Positions 46,330 through 56,726 of a stretch of 64,000 bases of DNA are shown in pieces (the first letter of the stretch is position 1; every line of letters starts with the position of its first letter). A program made the position numbers and the translations under genes. The notes under the pieces are model-generated. The model searched no databases. It was not told the DNA's origin and worked only from the letters and a program-made list of their open reading frames with translations. The stretch comes from Dermacentor variabilis (lineage: Eukaryota; Arthropoda; Arachnida; Ixodida; Ixodidae): contig NC_134572.1 in NCBI RefSeq assembly GCF_050947875.1, positions 130,756,105-130,820,104 on the forward strand, written 5' to 3'.

Positions 46330-46834
46330 ACTACTTAGGAAGAAAAAAACAAAATCAGGAAAGAAACAATTCATCATAACTCAAAGGGAAGCTCATCACT
46401 TTTCGAAGCGAGATCGGGATGCTTGGAACACGCACCTACCAAGCGAGACATAAGAAGGAAGAAGCAGCATGTGCTTGCTGCGGTAAAGCTAGGGAAACGA
46501 AGGAGCATGTTTTATTAAAATGTGAAGACGTCTTCCCAGCGGTCGATTTAGGCACCACTTGCCTCCTTGAAGCGCTTGGGTTCAGCGAGAGCAGTGGAAA
46601 AGTAAACATGTCCGCAATAGAGATTAGTAAGAGGCGATTGGAAGACTGGTGAAAGAAAAGTAGGAGAAGGACAAAATAACGGAGACGTACAAAAGCAAAG
46701 TTCCCGATAGGGCATCAGCAAATTTTGTTGTAGGAGTTCGCAGGACATTAGGCAGTATAATAGCAAGAGCATGGTGCTGCAACCCACCGCCCCGTTCCAA
46801 AGGAGACGCTGATAACATCCATCCATCAATCCAT
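46330..46834 (+). pseudogene. LINE ORF2 C-terminus with ATCC tail
   Basis: A 5'-truncated non-LTR element. The frame near 46390-46652 encodes LITFRSEIGMLGTRTYQ followed by CACCGKARETKEHVLLKC, a C-x2-C-..-H-x4-C zinc motif found at the C-terminus of RNase H-type and R1-like LINE ORF2 proteins. After the stop at 46650-46652 a short 3' UTR contains CACCGCCCCGTTCCAAAGGAGACGC and ends in an ATCC-type tail (ATCCATCCATCAATCCAT). It inserted into the right arm of the inverted-repeat element, and its tail was later the target of the LTR element that starts at 46835. Confidence 0.65.
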
Positions 46835-47728
46835 GGTTAAATACGGGACCTTTTCCTATCATCCGTCGAGTTAACCAGACCACATCAAATCGCCGTCCTA
46901 CCTAATTAAGGTGCGAAGAAGCGCATCTACCACGTTCCCGAGGCGCAGAACGTTAGAGTCCCCCACCTCGTGCGCCGCATGTGGAGCTATTGTCCCACTG
47001 CTTGACTCTTCCCGAAAGTGTAGCGAGAGCCTGGCACAATTCCAGGTAACCTGGGTCCCGACCATAGCTGCTTTGCGGCTCTGAAAGGTCGCTCGAGAAC
47101 AACCCGCCTCCCTCCGCTGAGCGCATGCAAACCTGGAGAGAACGACGGCTGCAAATCACCGTGAAGTCCTCGGAACCCCCATCCGCCTATCGTGACGGCG
47201 CTTGCAAACCTGGAGGGAACGACGGCTGTAATTCACCGTGAAGCCCTGAGAGCAACCCCCCATCCGCCTATTGTGACGGCAGTTGCAGACCAGAATGGCA
47301 ATACCGGGGGCAAGTCATCCCTCGGACAGTGAAGCCCGTAGAGCAACCCCCTGAGCCGAATGTGACTGCACTCACACGGGCACCTACCATTGGCCGAAAA
47401 TGAAGACACCTGAGCGGGCTCGACGATTGGCCGAACAGGACGTGACCTCGAGACACCGAAGGGGTTAAAAGCCAGAGACCGGGAGCAGAGAAGAAGCTTT
47501 CCTTCACTCATCTCTTTCGGGTTTCTTGCCACGGGCCGCAATGTCCGAATTGTTGCCGACGAGCAATGACTGTATGGCTGTTAATTTCCTTGTATCTTTA
47601 CTGTATATAACGTAAATAAACCTTCAGTTTTCATCTCAAAGTCCTCCTCAACCTCCGCCAACTCTATCACTCAACGGCACGGTCCAATATCTGGAAGACA
47701 GCGGTGGGATTGTCCTCCAGATCCAACA
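46835..47728 (+). repeat. 5' LTR (894 bp) with internal tandem duplication
   Basis: Aligns with 51182-52006. It is longer mainly because a unit of about 78 bases (GC.TGCAAACCTGGAG.GAACGACGGCTG... to CCGCCTAT.GTGACGGC) occurs twice at about 47123-47278, while the 3' LTR has one copy. TTAAAAG near 47464 may be the TATA-type element. AATAAA near 47615 is the poly(A) signal. It ends ATCCAACA. Confidence 0.75.
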
Positions 47729-47730
47729 AC

Positions 47731-47749
47731 TGGTGGTAGCGCTAAGGAT
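47731..47749 (+). promoter_or_regulatory. Primer-binding site, possibly tRNA-Leu
   Basis: TGGTGGTAGCGCTAAGGAT starts two bases after the LTR. The first 11 bases complement a tRNA ending CGCTACCACCA, as some tRNA-Leu acceptor ends do; the later bases fit less well. Confidence 0.5.
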
Positions 47750-47751
47750 GA

Positions 47752-48131
47752 ACCTTCGTCCAAAATCCTGAGCAACCGGGAACAGCGAAGAAGAAAGAGC
47801 CTTCGTCCAAGGAAGTCCTAAAAAACTGGGAACAGCGAAGAAGAGACTTCATCCAAAGTAGTGCCGAGGAATTGGGAATAGCGAAGAAGAACGAGCCTTC
47901 GACCCGGGGAGTCCTGAGGAAACGGGAATAGCGAAGAAGAAAGAACCTTCGTCCAAAGGAATCGCGAGGAACTTGGAAAAGCGAATAAGAAAGAGACTTA
48001 TCCAAAGTAGTCCCAAGGAACTTGGAACAGCGAAGAAGAAAGAGACTTCGTCCAAAGTAGTCCCGAGGAACTGTGAACAGCGAAGAAGAAAGAGCCTTCG
48101 ACCCAGGGAGTCTTGAGGAACCGGGAACAGC
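47752..48131 (+). repeat. Tandem leader repeat, about 8 units of 48-50 bp
   Basis: Units begin CCTTCGTCCAAAG and contain AACAGCGAAGAAGAAAGAG, with starts near 47752, 47800, 47847, 47896, 47946, 47997, 48045 and 48094. They sit between the primer-binding site and the gag-like start codon, where packaging signals lie in LTR elements. The antisense frame is open for 178 codons only because the unit has no stop on that strand. Confidence 0.85.
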
Positions 48132-48323
48132 GGACCAATGAACCAGATGGCAGGGCGCTGCAACGGTAAGCGAGCGCGTGGTTTTTTTGCTTTTGATTCG
48201 CCAGACTTCCAAAGGTCGTGTGTTTATTTTGATAGTTCTAGGAATCGCGAATTTGTTGCAGATTGTGTGTTTGCACAACTTATTTAAGGAAAACGGTTCT
48301 CACCACCAGTCGGGGCAGCTGCC

Positions 48324-49887
48324 ATGGATCTTGGAAGATTGACGATGTCAGACTTGTGCGAAGAGTTGGGATTTGAGGCGGACGAACAGATGAAAAAGCC
48401 AGCTATCATAAATGCGATTCAAGATAGTGGCAATGATGATGAAAGTATTAAGCTTACTTGGGAGGAGATACATGAAACACGTGCGTGTGTACGTGAGAGT
48501 CAAGAACGTGAGAGTGAGCGTAAGCGTCTTGAACGTGAGAATGAACGGAAGCGTGCGCTTCAAGAACTTAAGAGTAAGTGCGAGCGTCAAGAACGTAAGA
48601 GTGTGAGCGTCAATGACGTGAGAGTAAGCGTGAGCGTCAAGAACGTGAGGGAGAGCAAAAGTACGAGAAAGAAATAGCAGCAGCGAAAAAAACAGCTACA
48701 AGAGTTTCGGCAGTTAAAGGCACAGAGACAACGGCTGTCTGAAAATTCTGTAGGTGCTACAGAGCAAAATAATGAGGAAGTATCTAGCGGATTTTCGCCA
48801 AAAGCCGACGAGAAGAGTAGTGCCTGTGAGATTAGCGGCACGTTCATAGGTGAAGGGAAAATGCTAGCTACTAACGATGCCTTAGTGGCAACAGAGTCCG
48901 TTAAAGGCTGTAGGGAGAGACCAGATGCTGTGCCAACAGAGCACTGTAGAGGCAGCTAGGCCAGCTGTGAATGAATTGGCACAGCCACCGCCTGTGTGCT
49001 TCGCTTGTAATGTTAACGAGGTCGTTAACGAAATACAGAGTACTGCTGAACCGACAGACGCGAGCACCCATGTCGAGTCAGATCTGCGTGCCGAAGTGCA
49101 GTGCCAGCTGGACGATGAAGTTGAGGGCAGTTTACGGGATTGCGAGCTGCGTAGTTCAAGGGAAGACAACTGCATGGTTCCTGGATCAGTGAACTTGTCC
49201 ACCAGTCTAGATAGCCGAGCGAAGGATGATTTAGTTAGGAATCATTCGGACTGTGCACGTGAGACAGCGATCGAGACCGACGAGTTGTGTGCCGATGTAC
49301 AGCGTGAGCAATGCAATGCAGCAGAGGGCATAGCTCGAGTAAAGACTGCTGCATTGTTCCAGAGTCGGTTGAGCTGTCCGCCAGTCGAGGCAAAGAGAGA
49401 GTTGATTTAAAGGAAAATCACTCAGACTGTGCGGGTAGGAGAGCGATCCGGGCCGACGATATGTGTACCGGCCAGCTGGAGGCACGAGAAGGCGGCATGA
49501 AAGGAAGTTCAAGGAAAAAGCGCCGTAGACTGAAGCGCTGTAAAGATCGGTATGTGGTGCATAATGTAGCGCAGCGAAAGACGGCGACAGACGCAACAAG
49601 ATGGGGTGCGAAGAAAAGAAAGGTGCGGTCGTCGTTGGCGACATGTGCGCATCAAGTACGTTCACGCCACCGGTCAAAAAGAGACCGAGAAGCATGTTCT
49701 GCGTGAACGCGGACAAAATGCACGGGACAGTTATGTTGCTCGTCGTTCCGTCGTTCTTTTCGGAGTGCAGCATGGAGTGCGAAAGAGCGCAAGGTGGCAA
49801 GACGAGACGAGGTGTTAGGGAGTCGCGACGGGGTCAGTTCAGTTCGTGACAAAGCCTGGCGCCAGGACGCAAGTTGGCCGGAGACTG
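48324..49887 (+). pseudogene. Gag-like ORF of the LTR element, several frameshifts
   Basis: ATG at 48324 opens MDLGRLTMSDLCEELGFEAD followed by KKPAIINAI, an N-terminal helix pattern I associate with Gag of tick gypsy elements, then a highly charged coiled coil (RESQERESERKRLERENERK). A shift near 48600 and back near 48690 would restore KEIAAAKK/QLQEFRQLKAQRQRL; an in-frame TAG lies at 48675. A frame change near 48940 leads into an acidic Cys/Ser-rich region, where a ~175-base unit is duplicated (VPGSVNLS..NHSDCA and VPESVELS..NHSDCA, from about 49168 and 49343). The second unit lies in a shifted frame. A basic stretch WGAKKRKVRSS near 49600 looks like a nuclear-localisation signal. No zinc knuckle was found. 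Confidence 0.55.
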
Positions 49888-51166
49888 TAACGTCTTGAAG
49901 GAGCTGATAGTGTGTCGGCCCTTTCGTTGTTCCTGGGTAGCCAGAATAGCTTTCGAACCGCGACCACCTCGAGTACAGCTCAAAAGTATGAGTCCGTCGT
50001 AAAACGTTTGGAACGGGAGACCAAGAGAGCTTCCGTAGAAAGGAAACGTTGTTTTGATTTCTTTTCTTTTTTTGAGCATACGAAAATTTTCGCGATTTGA
50101 GACTGAGTTTAAATATGTAAGATATGAGCTTTGTTGATTTTTTTGTTTCAGAAGCTCCGAGATTAGAAAGAGGCGCTTTATGTGAACCTTTAGTTTCGCG
50201 AGGAGTTAATTAATGTGTAGATTGGCTCTGTTTTGTGAGTAAACTGAAGCGCCAAGATTATCGGTGAGAGGCCTATGGTAACGCGCGTGCGTATTAATTA
50301 CCATACTTTATTTTTAGAAATTTCTAAGGTTAAGCGCGTAGATTTTCAGTAAGTACATAATTTGCACTGAGAAGCGTCCTTGGTTCCATTAACGCGTGTC
50401 CTGTACGGACGGAAGCAAGCAGAATGTTTATCACTGTTTCACTCGTGCATGTTGAGGACGGCGGCGTTCAGACTTCTCTAGTAAGTATGCGTGGAACTAG
50501 TTATTAGAAGACGCAATTTTTATAAAGGGTTCTGCGGATTGCGTAAGTTACGCTAATTTAGTTGCTCGTTCAAGGCACGTGTCCTGTATGGACTAGAGGA
50601 AGAAACGGGAGTAAGCGTAATGAAACTTTAGCTTACGACGCAAGTACGCCTTCTGAATAGGTACCACAAGGCAAGCGCGATTGTGATTACACACCTGTGG
50701 AGTGAACCAGACTGTTCAGTGGCACCAGTGCGTGCGATAAATACGCCACTGCGATAGGGTACGAACAGGCTGTTCGCGAAGTTAGGCTGCTTAAGTTATG
50801 TTCGGCTGTTTCCAATAATTGTTTCAACTTCCTCCCTTTGTTTTGTAACAACAATATCACTCTGGCCTTGTCGGCATTCGAGGAGATACGGAAAGCCGTT
50901 TAGAAAGGTCGTTGGAACTGCTTTATCGAAATTGGGGAAGAAAAGATAAGGGTTCATTTTGACCTAGTAATAGCTTGGCGAGCCAGGGGTGAAGAGCCTG
51001 CGCTTGCACGGGGTGCAGCTCTATGTTGTTTCCTTTGTTTTACGTACGTTCTCCAGGGCCCAGGATCCCGAAGTTCGTCACACGAGGCTCGTCATCAGGG
51101 CCCTACATGTTCTATCAGCGTTCCTCATGGCCAGCGAATTGAGTTCAGCGGCCATTCCGAACTTCC
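49888..51166. other. Non-coding interior of the LTR element
   Basis: About 1.3 kb with no supportable ORF. Autonomous relatives carry pol in this position. A T-rich stretch near 50060-50160 and GC-richer sequence from 50970 to the purine tract are the only compositional features. Confidence 0.55.
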
Positions 51167-51181
51167 GGGGCGAGGAGGAGC
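51167..51181 (+). promoter_or_regulatory. Polypurine tract of the LTR element
   Basis: GGGGCGAGGAGGAGC lies directly upstream of TGTTAGATACGGG, the start of the 3' LTR. Confidence 0.65.
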
Positions 51182-52006
51182 TGTTAGATACGGGCCCTTT
51201 TCCTGGCATCCTTCGAGTTCACCAGACCACATCGAATCGCCGTCGCACCTAATTAAGGTGTGAAGAAGCACATCTACCACGTTCCCGAGGCGCAGCACGT
51301 CCAGACAAGTTGGCGTCTCCCACCTCGTTCGCCGCATGTGGAGCTGTTGTCCCACTGCTTGACTCTTCCCGAAAGTGTAGCGACAGCCTGGCACGATTCC
51401 AGGTAACCTGGGTCCCGAGCAAAGCTGCTTTGCGGCTCTGGAAGGTCGCTCGAGAACAACCCGCCTCCCCCCGCTGAGCGCTTGCAAACCCGGAGGGTAC
51501 GACGGCTGTAATTCACTGTGAAGCCCTGGGAGCAACACCCCATCCACCTATTGTGACGTCAGTTGCAGACCAGAACGGCAATACTGGGGGTCAGTCATCC
51601 CTCGGAGAGTGAAGCCCATGGAGCGACCCCCAGAGCCGAATGTGGCTGCACTCGCACGGGGGCCTACTATTGGTCGAAAATGACGGCACCTGAGCGGGCT
51701 CGATGATTGGCCGAAGAGGACGTGACGTCGAGTCACCGAAGGGGTTACAAGCCAGAGACCGGCAGCAGAGAAGAAGCATTCCTTCACTCATCTCTTTCGG
51801 GCTTCTTGCCACGGGCTGCAGCGTCATAGTTGCTGCCGGCCAGCAATGACTGTATGACTGTTAATTTTTTTGTATCTTTATTGTAAATAATGTAAATAAA
51901 CCTTCAGTTTTCATCTCAAAGTCCTGCTCAGCCTCGGCCAACTCCCGCACTCAGCGACACGGTCCAATATCTGGGGGAGTGGTGGGATTGTCCTCCACAT
52001 CCAACA
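51182..52006 (+). repeat. 3' LTR (825 bp) of the LTR element
   Basis: Begins TGTTAGATACGGG and ends ATCCAACA, followed by CCAT. It has a single copy of the unit duplicated in the 5' LTR. AATAAA lies near 51895. Its first base T is G in the 5' LTR, a mutation of the terminal dinucleotide there. Confidence 0.78.
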
Positions 52007-52010
52007 CCAT

Positions 52011-52053
52011 CCACGCTGAGCCGCGTTCACCCTAAGACTGGACGACCCTGTAC
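52011..52053. repeat. Detached tip of the inverted-repeat right arm
   Basis: CCACGCTGAGCCGCGTTCACC..TAAGACTGGACGACCCTGTAC is the reverse complement, with few changes, of 43249-43291. It shows that 46330-52010 is an insertion into the arm. Confidence 0.75.
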
Positions 52054-52554
52054 ATATCGCTCCAGCGGCAACTAGCTTTTTGAGATGATCACCGCGTACT
52101 GATGATCATTTAAGAAGTGAACAGTACATTTTAAATAAAAAGAAATGAAGAAAGATACAAGCCATGATTTGTCGCATTGCGTAGCACGCGTGCGCGACAG
52201 GGCATGCGCGCTCCAAGTTGCTTTCACGCCACAGAAGCAGAAACGAATTCGGCCAAGTTACCTTTCGTTGAATTGCTTCACGAAAGCTTCACCTTCGTCT
52301 GCGTCGCGCAATTCATGTACGTAAAGATGACTTATTTGTAATATATATGCACGTGGTGAATTGGAAATGCTGGGTCCTTCAACGCTTCGTATTCAAGCCA
52401 AAGACGAAAATCAGCGCTCATACACATTGTCCTGACAAGCCTCAGTGTTTGCTCTGGCTTATCTCAAGATTGAGACTATATATATGATTAGAGTTATAGG
52501 CAACCTATGTATAATGCGCTAGCGGCTTAGTTCTTCATCTTTTCCTGGTGTTCT
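52054..52554. other. No recognisable gene
   Basis: Possibly includes a short dispersed repeat near 52150-52320 with TGCTTCACGAAAGCTTCAC, similar to TGCTTCACGAGAGCTTCAC near 7510. No ORF of interest. Confidence 0.4.
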
Positions 52555-52827
52555 TTACTCTGTGCCGTATATCAGGGGTGGCGCAATGACAGAACAACAA
52601 CAAGTAAAGCATATTCTGATCAGTGTGGAAATGTATGTGCATGCGAAGTATTTTGCTGGCCGGCATGGTTTGGGAGTACGCGAAGCGTTACCAAGGGGAC
52701 CAACGGGCTTGTCTAAGACGATCAGCTGTGTCTGAAGCGGCAATGTGTGTGAAGACAGTAAGAAGGCGACGGTGACGAGAATCTTGTGAAGGCGACGGCG
52801 TGATTCCTGTATACTCTGGTAGCTCAT
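52555..52827 (-). CDS. Candidate small secreted Cys-rich peptide
   Basis: The minus frame encodes a 90-residue protein if translation starts at the ATG at 52827 (context GTCACAATGA); the frame is open 36 codons further upstream to 52935. I prefer the inner ATG because it gives a good signal peptide: a basic start (RRRLHK), a hydrophobic core (ILVTVAFLLSS) and a likely cleavage site before LPLQTQ. The mature part has six cysteines as C-x7-C-x9-C-x2-CCC near residues 56-79, with a Pro-rich end. Ticks secrete many such short disulfide-rich peptides, but I cannot place this in a named family. TATAAA on the same strand near 52861-52866 lies about 35 bases upstream. No poly(A) signal was noticed nearby. 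It may be single-exon, one exon, or chance. Confidence 0.45.
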   Translation of the reverse strand: MSYQSIQESRRRLHKILVTVAFLLSSHTLPLQTQLIVLDKPVGPLGNASRTPKPCRPAKYFACTYISTLIRICFTCCCSVIAPPLIYGTE

Positions 52828-53949
52828 TGTGACCTTAGGACGCTCAGATTGCTTTGCATTTATAAATTTGATGTTGTGTTTCGTTCGACCGGGGAAATGT
52901 TGGTATAGCGCATGTATATCAATCGCGAAGTGCACTGGGGTATTGCCTGCAAATTGCAGATTTTATCCACCCATCGAACATTTTCAGTAAACGTTATACA
53001 GCACGTGCCCCTCTGCTGAATTTGAATTCGGTGCAATTGTTTACTAAAGGATGCAAGAGCCTTTCTATTACAACTTAACCTATTGTCAACTTCAAAAGTG
53101 AATATTTTGGGTTAAGCGAACACGTCTGAATTACTGAGATCCAACGAGTATGTATTTTTTTTGTTCACATGCTGTTCAGCATTTTCTAAATTGCAACTGC
53201 TCCCCGTCGATACAGCACATTCGCAATAGTGCTAGGTTCTCGTGTCTGTTCCGGGCCAGAAATTCGTGGCACGCAAGTTTCCTAACAAGATTTGGTGCCA
53301 CTCGAATGACTATTCTAAAGTGCCACAAAAAGCTTAGCTTTTATTGGTTTTATTACTTCTGATAAAAGGGTAATCAGTTGGGAGGAAAATATAAACTGTC
53401 TATTTTAAACGTAAATTGAGAGGGACAAAGTTGCGCCTTCCTATGCTTGAATTATTCCGAACGTCGTGGAGGCACTCTCAATTTTATATATTACAGACCA
53501 GTGAATCGAGCGAAACATTGTGTTTAGAATTCCTTCTATGTCACCGTCACACTCCTCTTTCTTATGGCTCACGGGTGTTGGGCAGTTCGAACCCCTCGTG
53601 CTTTCATACACGCCTGGATGAACTAAATTTTGAAATTCTTCGCTGTCAATAATATATACCGACCACCGGTCAAATAGTCGCACACTTTTCGACATAGGTG
53701 TCTAAAAGACCCATAAAAGAAAATAAGGGGCACATAGTGTAAACACCCGCGTGGAACTGTGAATGAAAATTATTGAAACAAGACCTGGCGTATTTTAAAT
53801 CGTCGACTCAACGAAAAAAAAGCAGTACACGTCACCAGAAACACGCAGGTAACAAAAACGGGAAAAATACTGGAACAGACGCGCACTGTTATCCAAAGGA
53901 AAAGAAGACCAAAATTCCGCGGTAGTTCTGGGCTAAATCCGGTAAATGC
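52828..53949. other. No recognisable gene
   Basis: AT-rich. ORFs at 53150-53362 and 53416-53652 lack motifs. Beyond the TATA-like box near 52861, nothing can be assigned. Confidence 0.45.
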
Positions 53950-54270
53950 AGTCGTCCTGATTGCGTTGTCGTCATACAGTTGACGTCAAGCATCAGTTGA
54001 CGTGCCGTCGTCATGAGATCGTGGTTATCATCGTATTCTAGCTTCGTCATATGTTTGTCGTCACACCATCGACACGTTATCGTCGTCATCCTATTGTCCT
54101 CATGTCATCGTCGTCATGATGTCGCCGCTATACAGTCATCATCATTGAAGAATGGTCATCTCATTGTCAATGCCGTCATCGTCATAAGGTCTTTGTCGTT
54201 GCAGCGACGTCATTCCATGGTTGTTATTACGTTGGTGTGATGCAGTCATCGTCATACCGCCGTATTCACG
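53950..54270 (-). repeat. TGACGA-type array, second locus, opposite orientation
   Basis: On the plus strand it reads GTCGTCATACAGTTGACGTC, TCGTCGTCATGATGTCGCC and similar, the complement of the array at 27945-29485. The same family therefore occurs at two places 25 kb apart in opposite directions. Confidence 0.75.
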
Positions 54271-55091
54271 GGCAAGGTAAGCAAGGGAGGGCCATAACAC
54301 TCTGGAACGATACCAGAATATATCACACATAGCCGAAGTGATGGAAGTCTCTCAATGCCCACCACCGATATCACACATTGGGACTTCAGGAATACGGTCC
54401 GCTGCTACGTAGCTCAGATGCTAATCGCATTACCATCTATAGTCTTCGTGACATGAATTCTGCTGTAATTCTTGTACTCCAATGAAGCAGCAATACAACC
54501 TGTTCCTTTACAAGCTGTGTCGATAGCGAATGTGGTAAAATACCACACAGCACCTACGCATACCGTTAGCTGTTACGCGGAAATGACTACAGAATCTAAT
54601 ACAATCCGATGGGCGGTAAGCGCTAAGACAGCGCATCAAAGTGCTATCTGCCACGATAGAAGAATGGAGGAAACCGCCATGCTGTCGCTTTTAAGAGCAG
54701 CTTGCTCATAAAATCAGCTTCGTATTCGCACGTTCCATTAGTGTGTCTGCGGCATAAAGCAAAATGATTTGCATGCGAGTGCGCTCGCTTTTCTAAGCAA
54801 ATTATTTCTATAGTCGCGGACTACTTCCTATGACAACAAAGTTAAGGCTACAGGGGCGGAGCACCCGAACATGTGTTATTCCACCAAGTAGTCCGGCAGA
54901 CAGTTTGATAGCGCTTTCGGCTCCCTGGAACAGACAATGAATTAGCGTACTTTCTAATTGCGATGGCTTCAAATTTGTAGAACAGCGAGGACGGCAACAG
55001 CGAGAAAAAGATAATTCGAATTTTACAATAAGTGCTGCATTTTATTTCCGATTTTATCATAAATGCGTTTGGGAACAAGATGCTTACTGTT
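54271..55091. other. No recognisable gene
   Basis: Only short unsupported ORFs (for example 54472-54711). Confidence 0.45.
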
Positions 55092-55310
55092 ACCCGCCGT
55101 GGTTGCTTAGTGGCTATGGTGTTGGGCTGCTAAGCACGAGGTCGCGGGATGGAATCCCGACTACAGCGGCCGCATTTTGAGGAGGGCGAACTGGGAACAC
55201 ACCTGAGTACCTAGATTTAGGGGCACGTTAGAGAACCCCAGGTGGTCTGGATTTCCGGAGTCCCCCACTGTGGCGTACCTCCCCCCATAATCATAAATCA
55301 TAACTTATTG
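55092..55310 (+). mobile_element. tRNA-derived tick SINE, copy 1
   Basis: Head starts ACCCGCCGTGGTTGCTTAGTGG (A-box region near 55102-55115) with a B box GGGATGGAATCCC near 55146-55158. The body has CCTAGATTTAGG..CACGTTA.AGAACCCCAGGTGGTC. and GGAGTCCCCCACTGTGGCGT, then an A/T-rich end. Pol III-transcribed and copied by LINE machinery. The B box has GG for the consensus TC, so this copy is probably silent. Confidence 0.85.
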
Positions 55311-56719
55311 CAGGATTGACCTGCATGCCCTTTGCCTCCACAGCTTTCCCGTCATTGCAACAGAACACTGTACCCGAGTAAATAAAACTTGAAGCACGCG
55401 CCGATTGTCTCAGAGAAATAGCTGGCATTTGCACGAATGAAGCATCCGCGATAATCTTGGGTCGATGGTTTTGCAAAGGCGTTCGCTTGTGCTACACTAA
55501 CTGCTATACTTGCATCACTGTTTATAGTAGTACATACGAGTCAGTGTCTAGTCTTTTCCTCGGTAAAGCAGAGTTGTCCATTATGGCCGCTTCTGTTTGC
55601 TCTTCGTTCGGGGCCACGGCGTACAAGTGTAGCGACATTCAGGGGTCTAGCATTATTGTGAAAACCGTGCATCAGCACAGGCAAGACGAAAAACAAAAGA
55701 AGAAGAAAACAGCAAGCTAAACTAGAAAGAAAAAAAAACGAAAATGAAAGCGGCATCAAGAACCAACCGAATGATCAGACGAGCCTTGCACCCTTCAGCT
55801 TTTTCGCACCCTCTAATCACGGCTTTCGCTACCCAGGAATCATCGTTGTGGAGAGGGCCTAGCACAGCTTACACTTACACTTCTTGTTCTTGTACACTGC
55901 TTGCCTGTTATTTTGTTCTTACCTCTGGCAACTGTCATTCTTCTGTTCGCAGAACAGTTCCAAATAACAAAGAACCAATTTTCTCACCGCTCTGCTCTGA
56001 CGACTAAAACTGGCACGGAGCGATTTGCGCTGCTTCGCCGGTTTGTTGTCGCAACTGCCGTTGTAAGAGCGCCCTGTCAGACTCAACCAGGAAATTGTTA
56101 TCGCAAAGCCTGCCTTGAAACTGGTTCTTGCTTTTCGTGCATTTTCGTTGGCATATGAATGCGTCAATAACTGCAAATGAGTCGGCAATGGACGTGCTGA
56201 AATGGGCGTTGATGGCTATACTGTGCGTGATGAGATAAATGTAATCGCGGAGAAAAAAAAAATCAGTGATTTCAACACGCATTATTGGAATCTACATGTA
56301 ATCGAGAGTTTGACGGAAGCCCAGCCTGGTCGAGACGAGACATGGCAAAGAAAGACGTAGACCGACGAAGTAAAACTTTCTTAAAGACAGGACGTTTCGG
56401 CTTGCCAACGTCGTGCATTTTAGTAAGTTTTACTTGGTCGGTGTACGTCTTTCCATGCCTTGGAATCTACATGCCACGAATCTTTGGCTAAATGCATAAG
56501 GAGTGCTGAAACAAATGTTAGTTTTTGTGTTATGGTCGTGTCCGTACAATGATATACCGAAGGCGCTCGCGCAAATCCTACCATCCGCATTACAAGCTGT
56601 CTAAACAGATCTGCTCGATGCATTCGCATTTGCGCTCTCGCTCACCTATGCTACGCAATGTGACACATGCGGTTATCATATCAAACAGCCAGTTGGCGCT
56701 GTAACGATAGGAGGATGTG
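55311..56719. other. No recognisable gene
   Basis: Several overlapping short ORFs on both strands (55457-56282) have Lys- or Phe-rich composition from A/T runs. No domain is seen. Confidence 0.45.
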
Positions 56720-56726
56720 TGCTAGA

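Larger units (their letters stand above)
46835..52006 (+). mobile_element. Non-autonomous LTR retrotransposon, 5.2 kb, no pol
   Basis: LTRs at 46835-47728 and 51182-52006, a primer-binding-like site at 47731, a purine tract ending at 51181, and CCAT at 46831-46834 and 52007-52010 as target duplication. The 3.45-kb interior has a tandem-repeat leader and a broken gag-like ORF (48324-49887), then about 1.3 kb with no coding features where pol would be expected. Nothing resembling protease, RT, RNase H or integrase is present. That fits a large retrotransposon derivative mobilised by a related complete element. LTRs differ at roughly one base in ten by eye, so it is far older than the gypsy element at 10.1 kb. 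Confidence 0.75.

Noticed and set aside
47742..48278. 178-codon minus-strand ORF with repeats such as FAVP and FLRYS
   Set aside because: It is the antisense of the 48-50-bp leader repeat of the LTR element, which happens to lack stops on that strand.
55092..55165. Possible functional tRNA gene
   Set aside because: The head belongs to a SINE with a long non-tRNA body and mismatched B box; the same sequence recurs twice more in the window.
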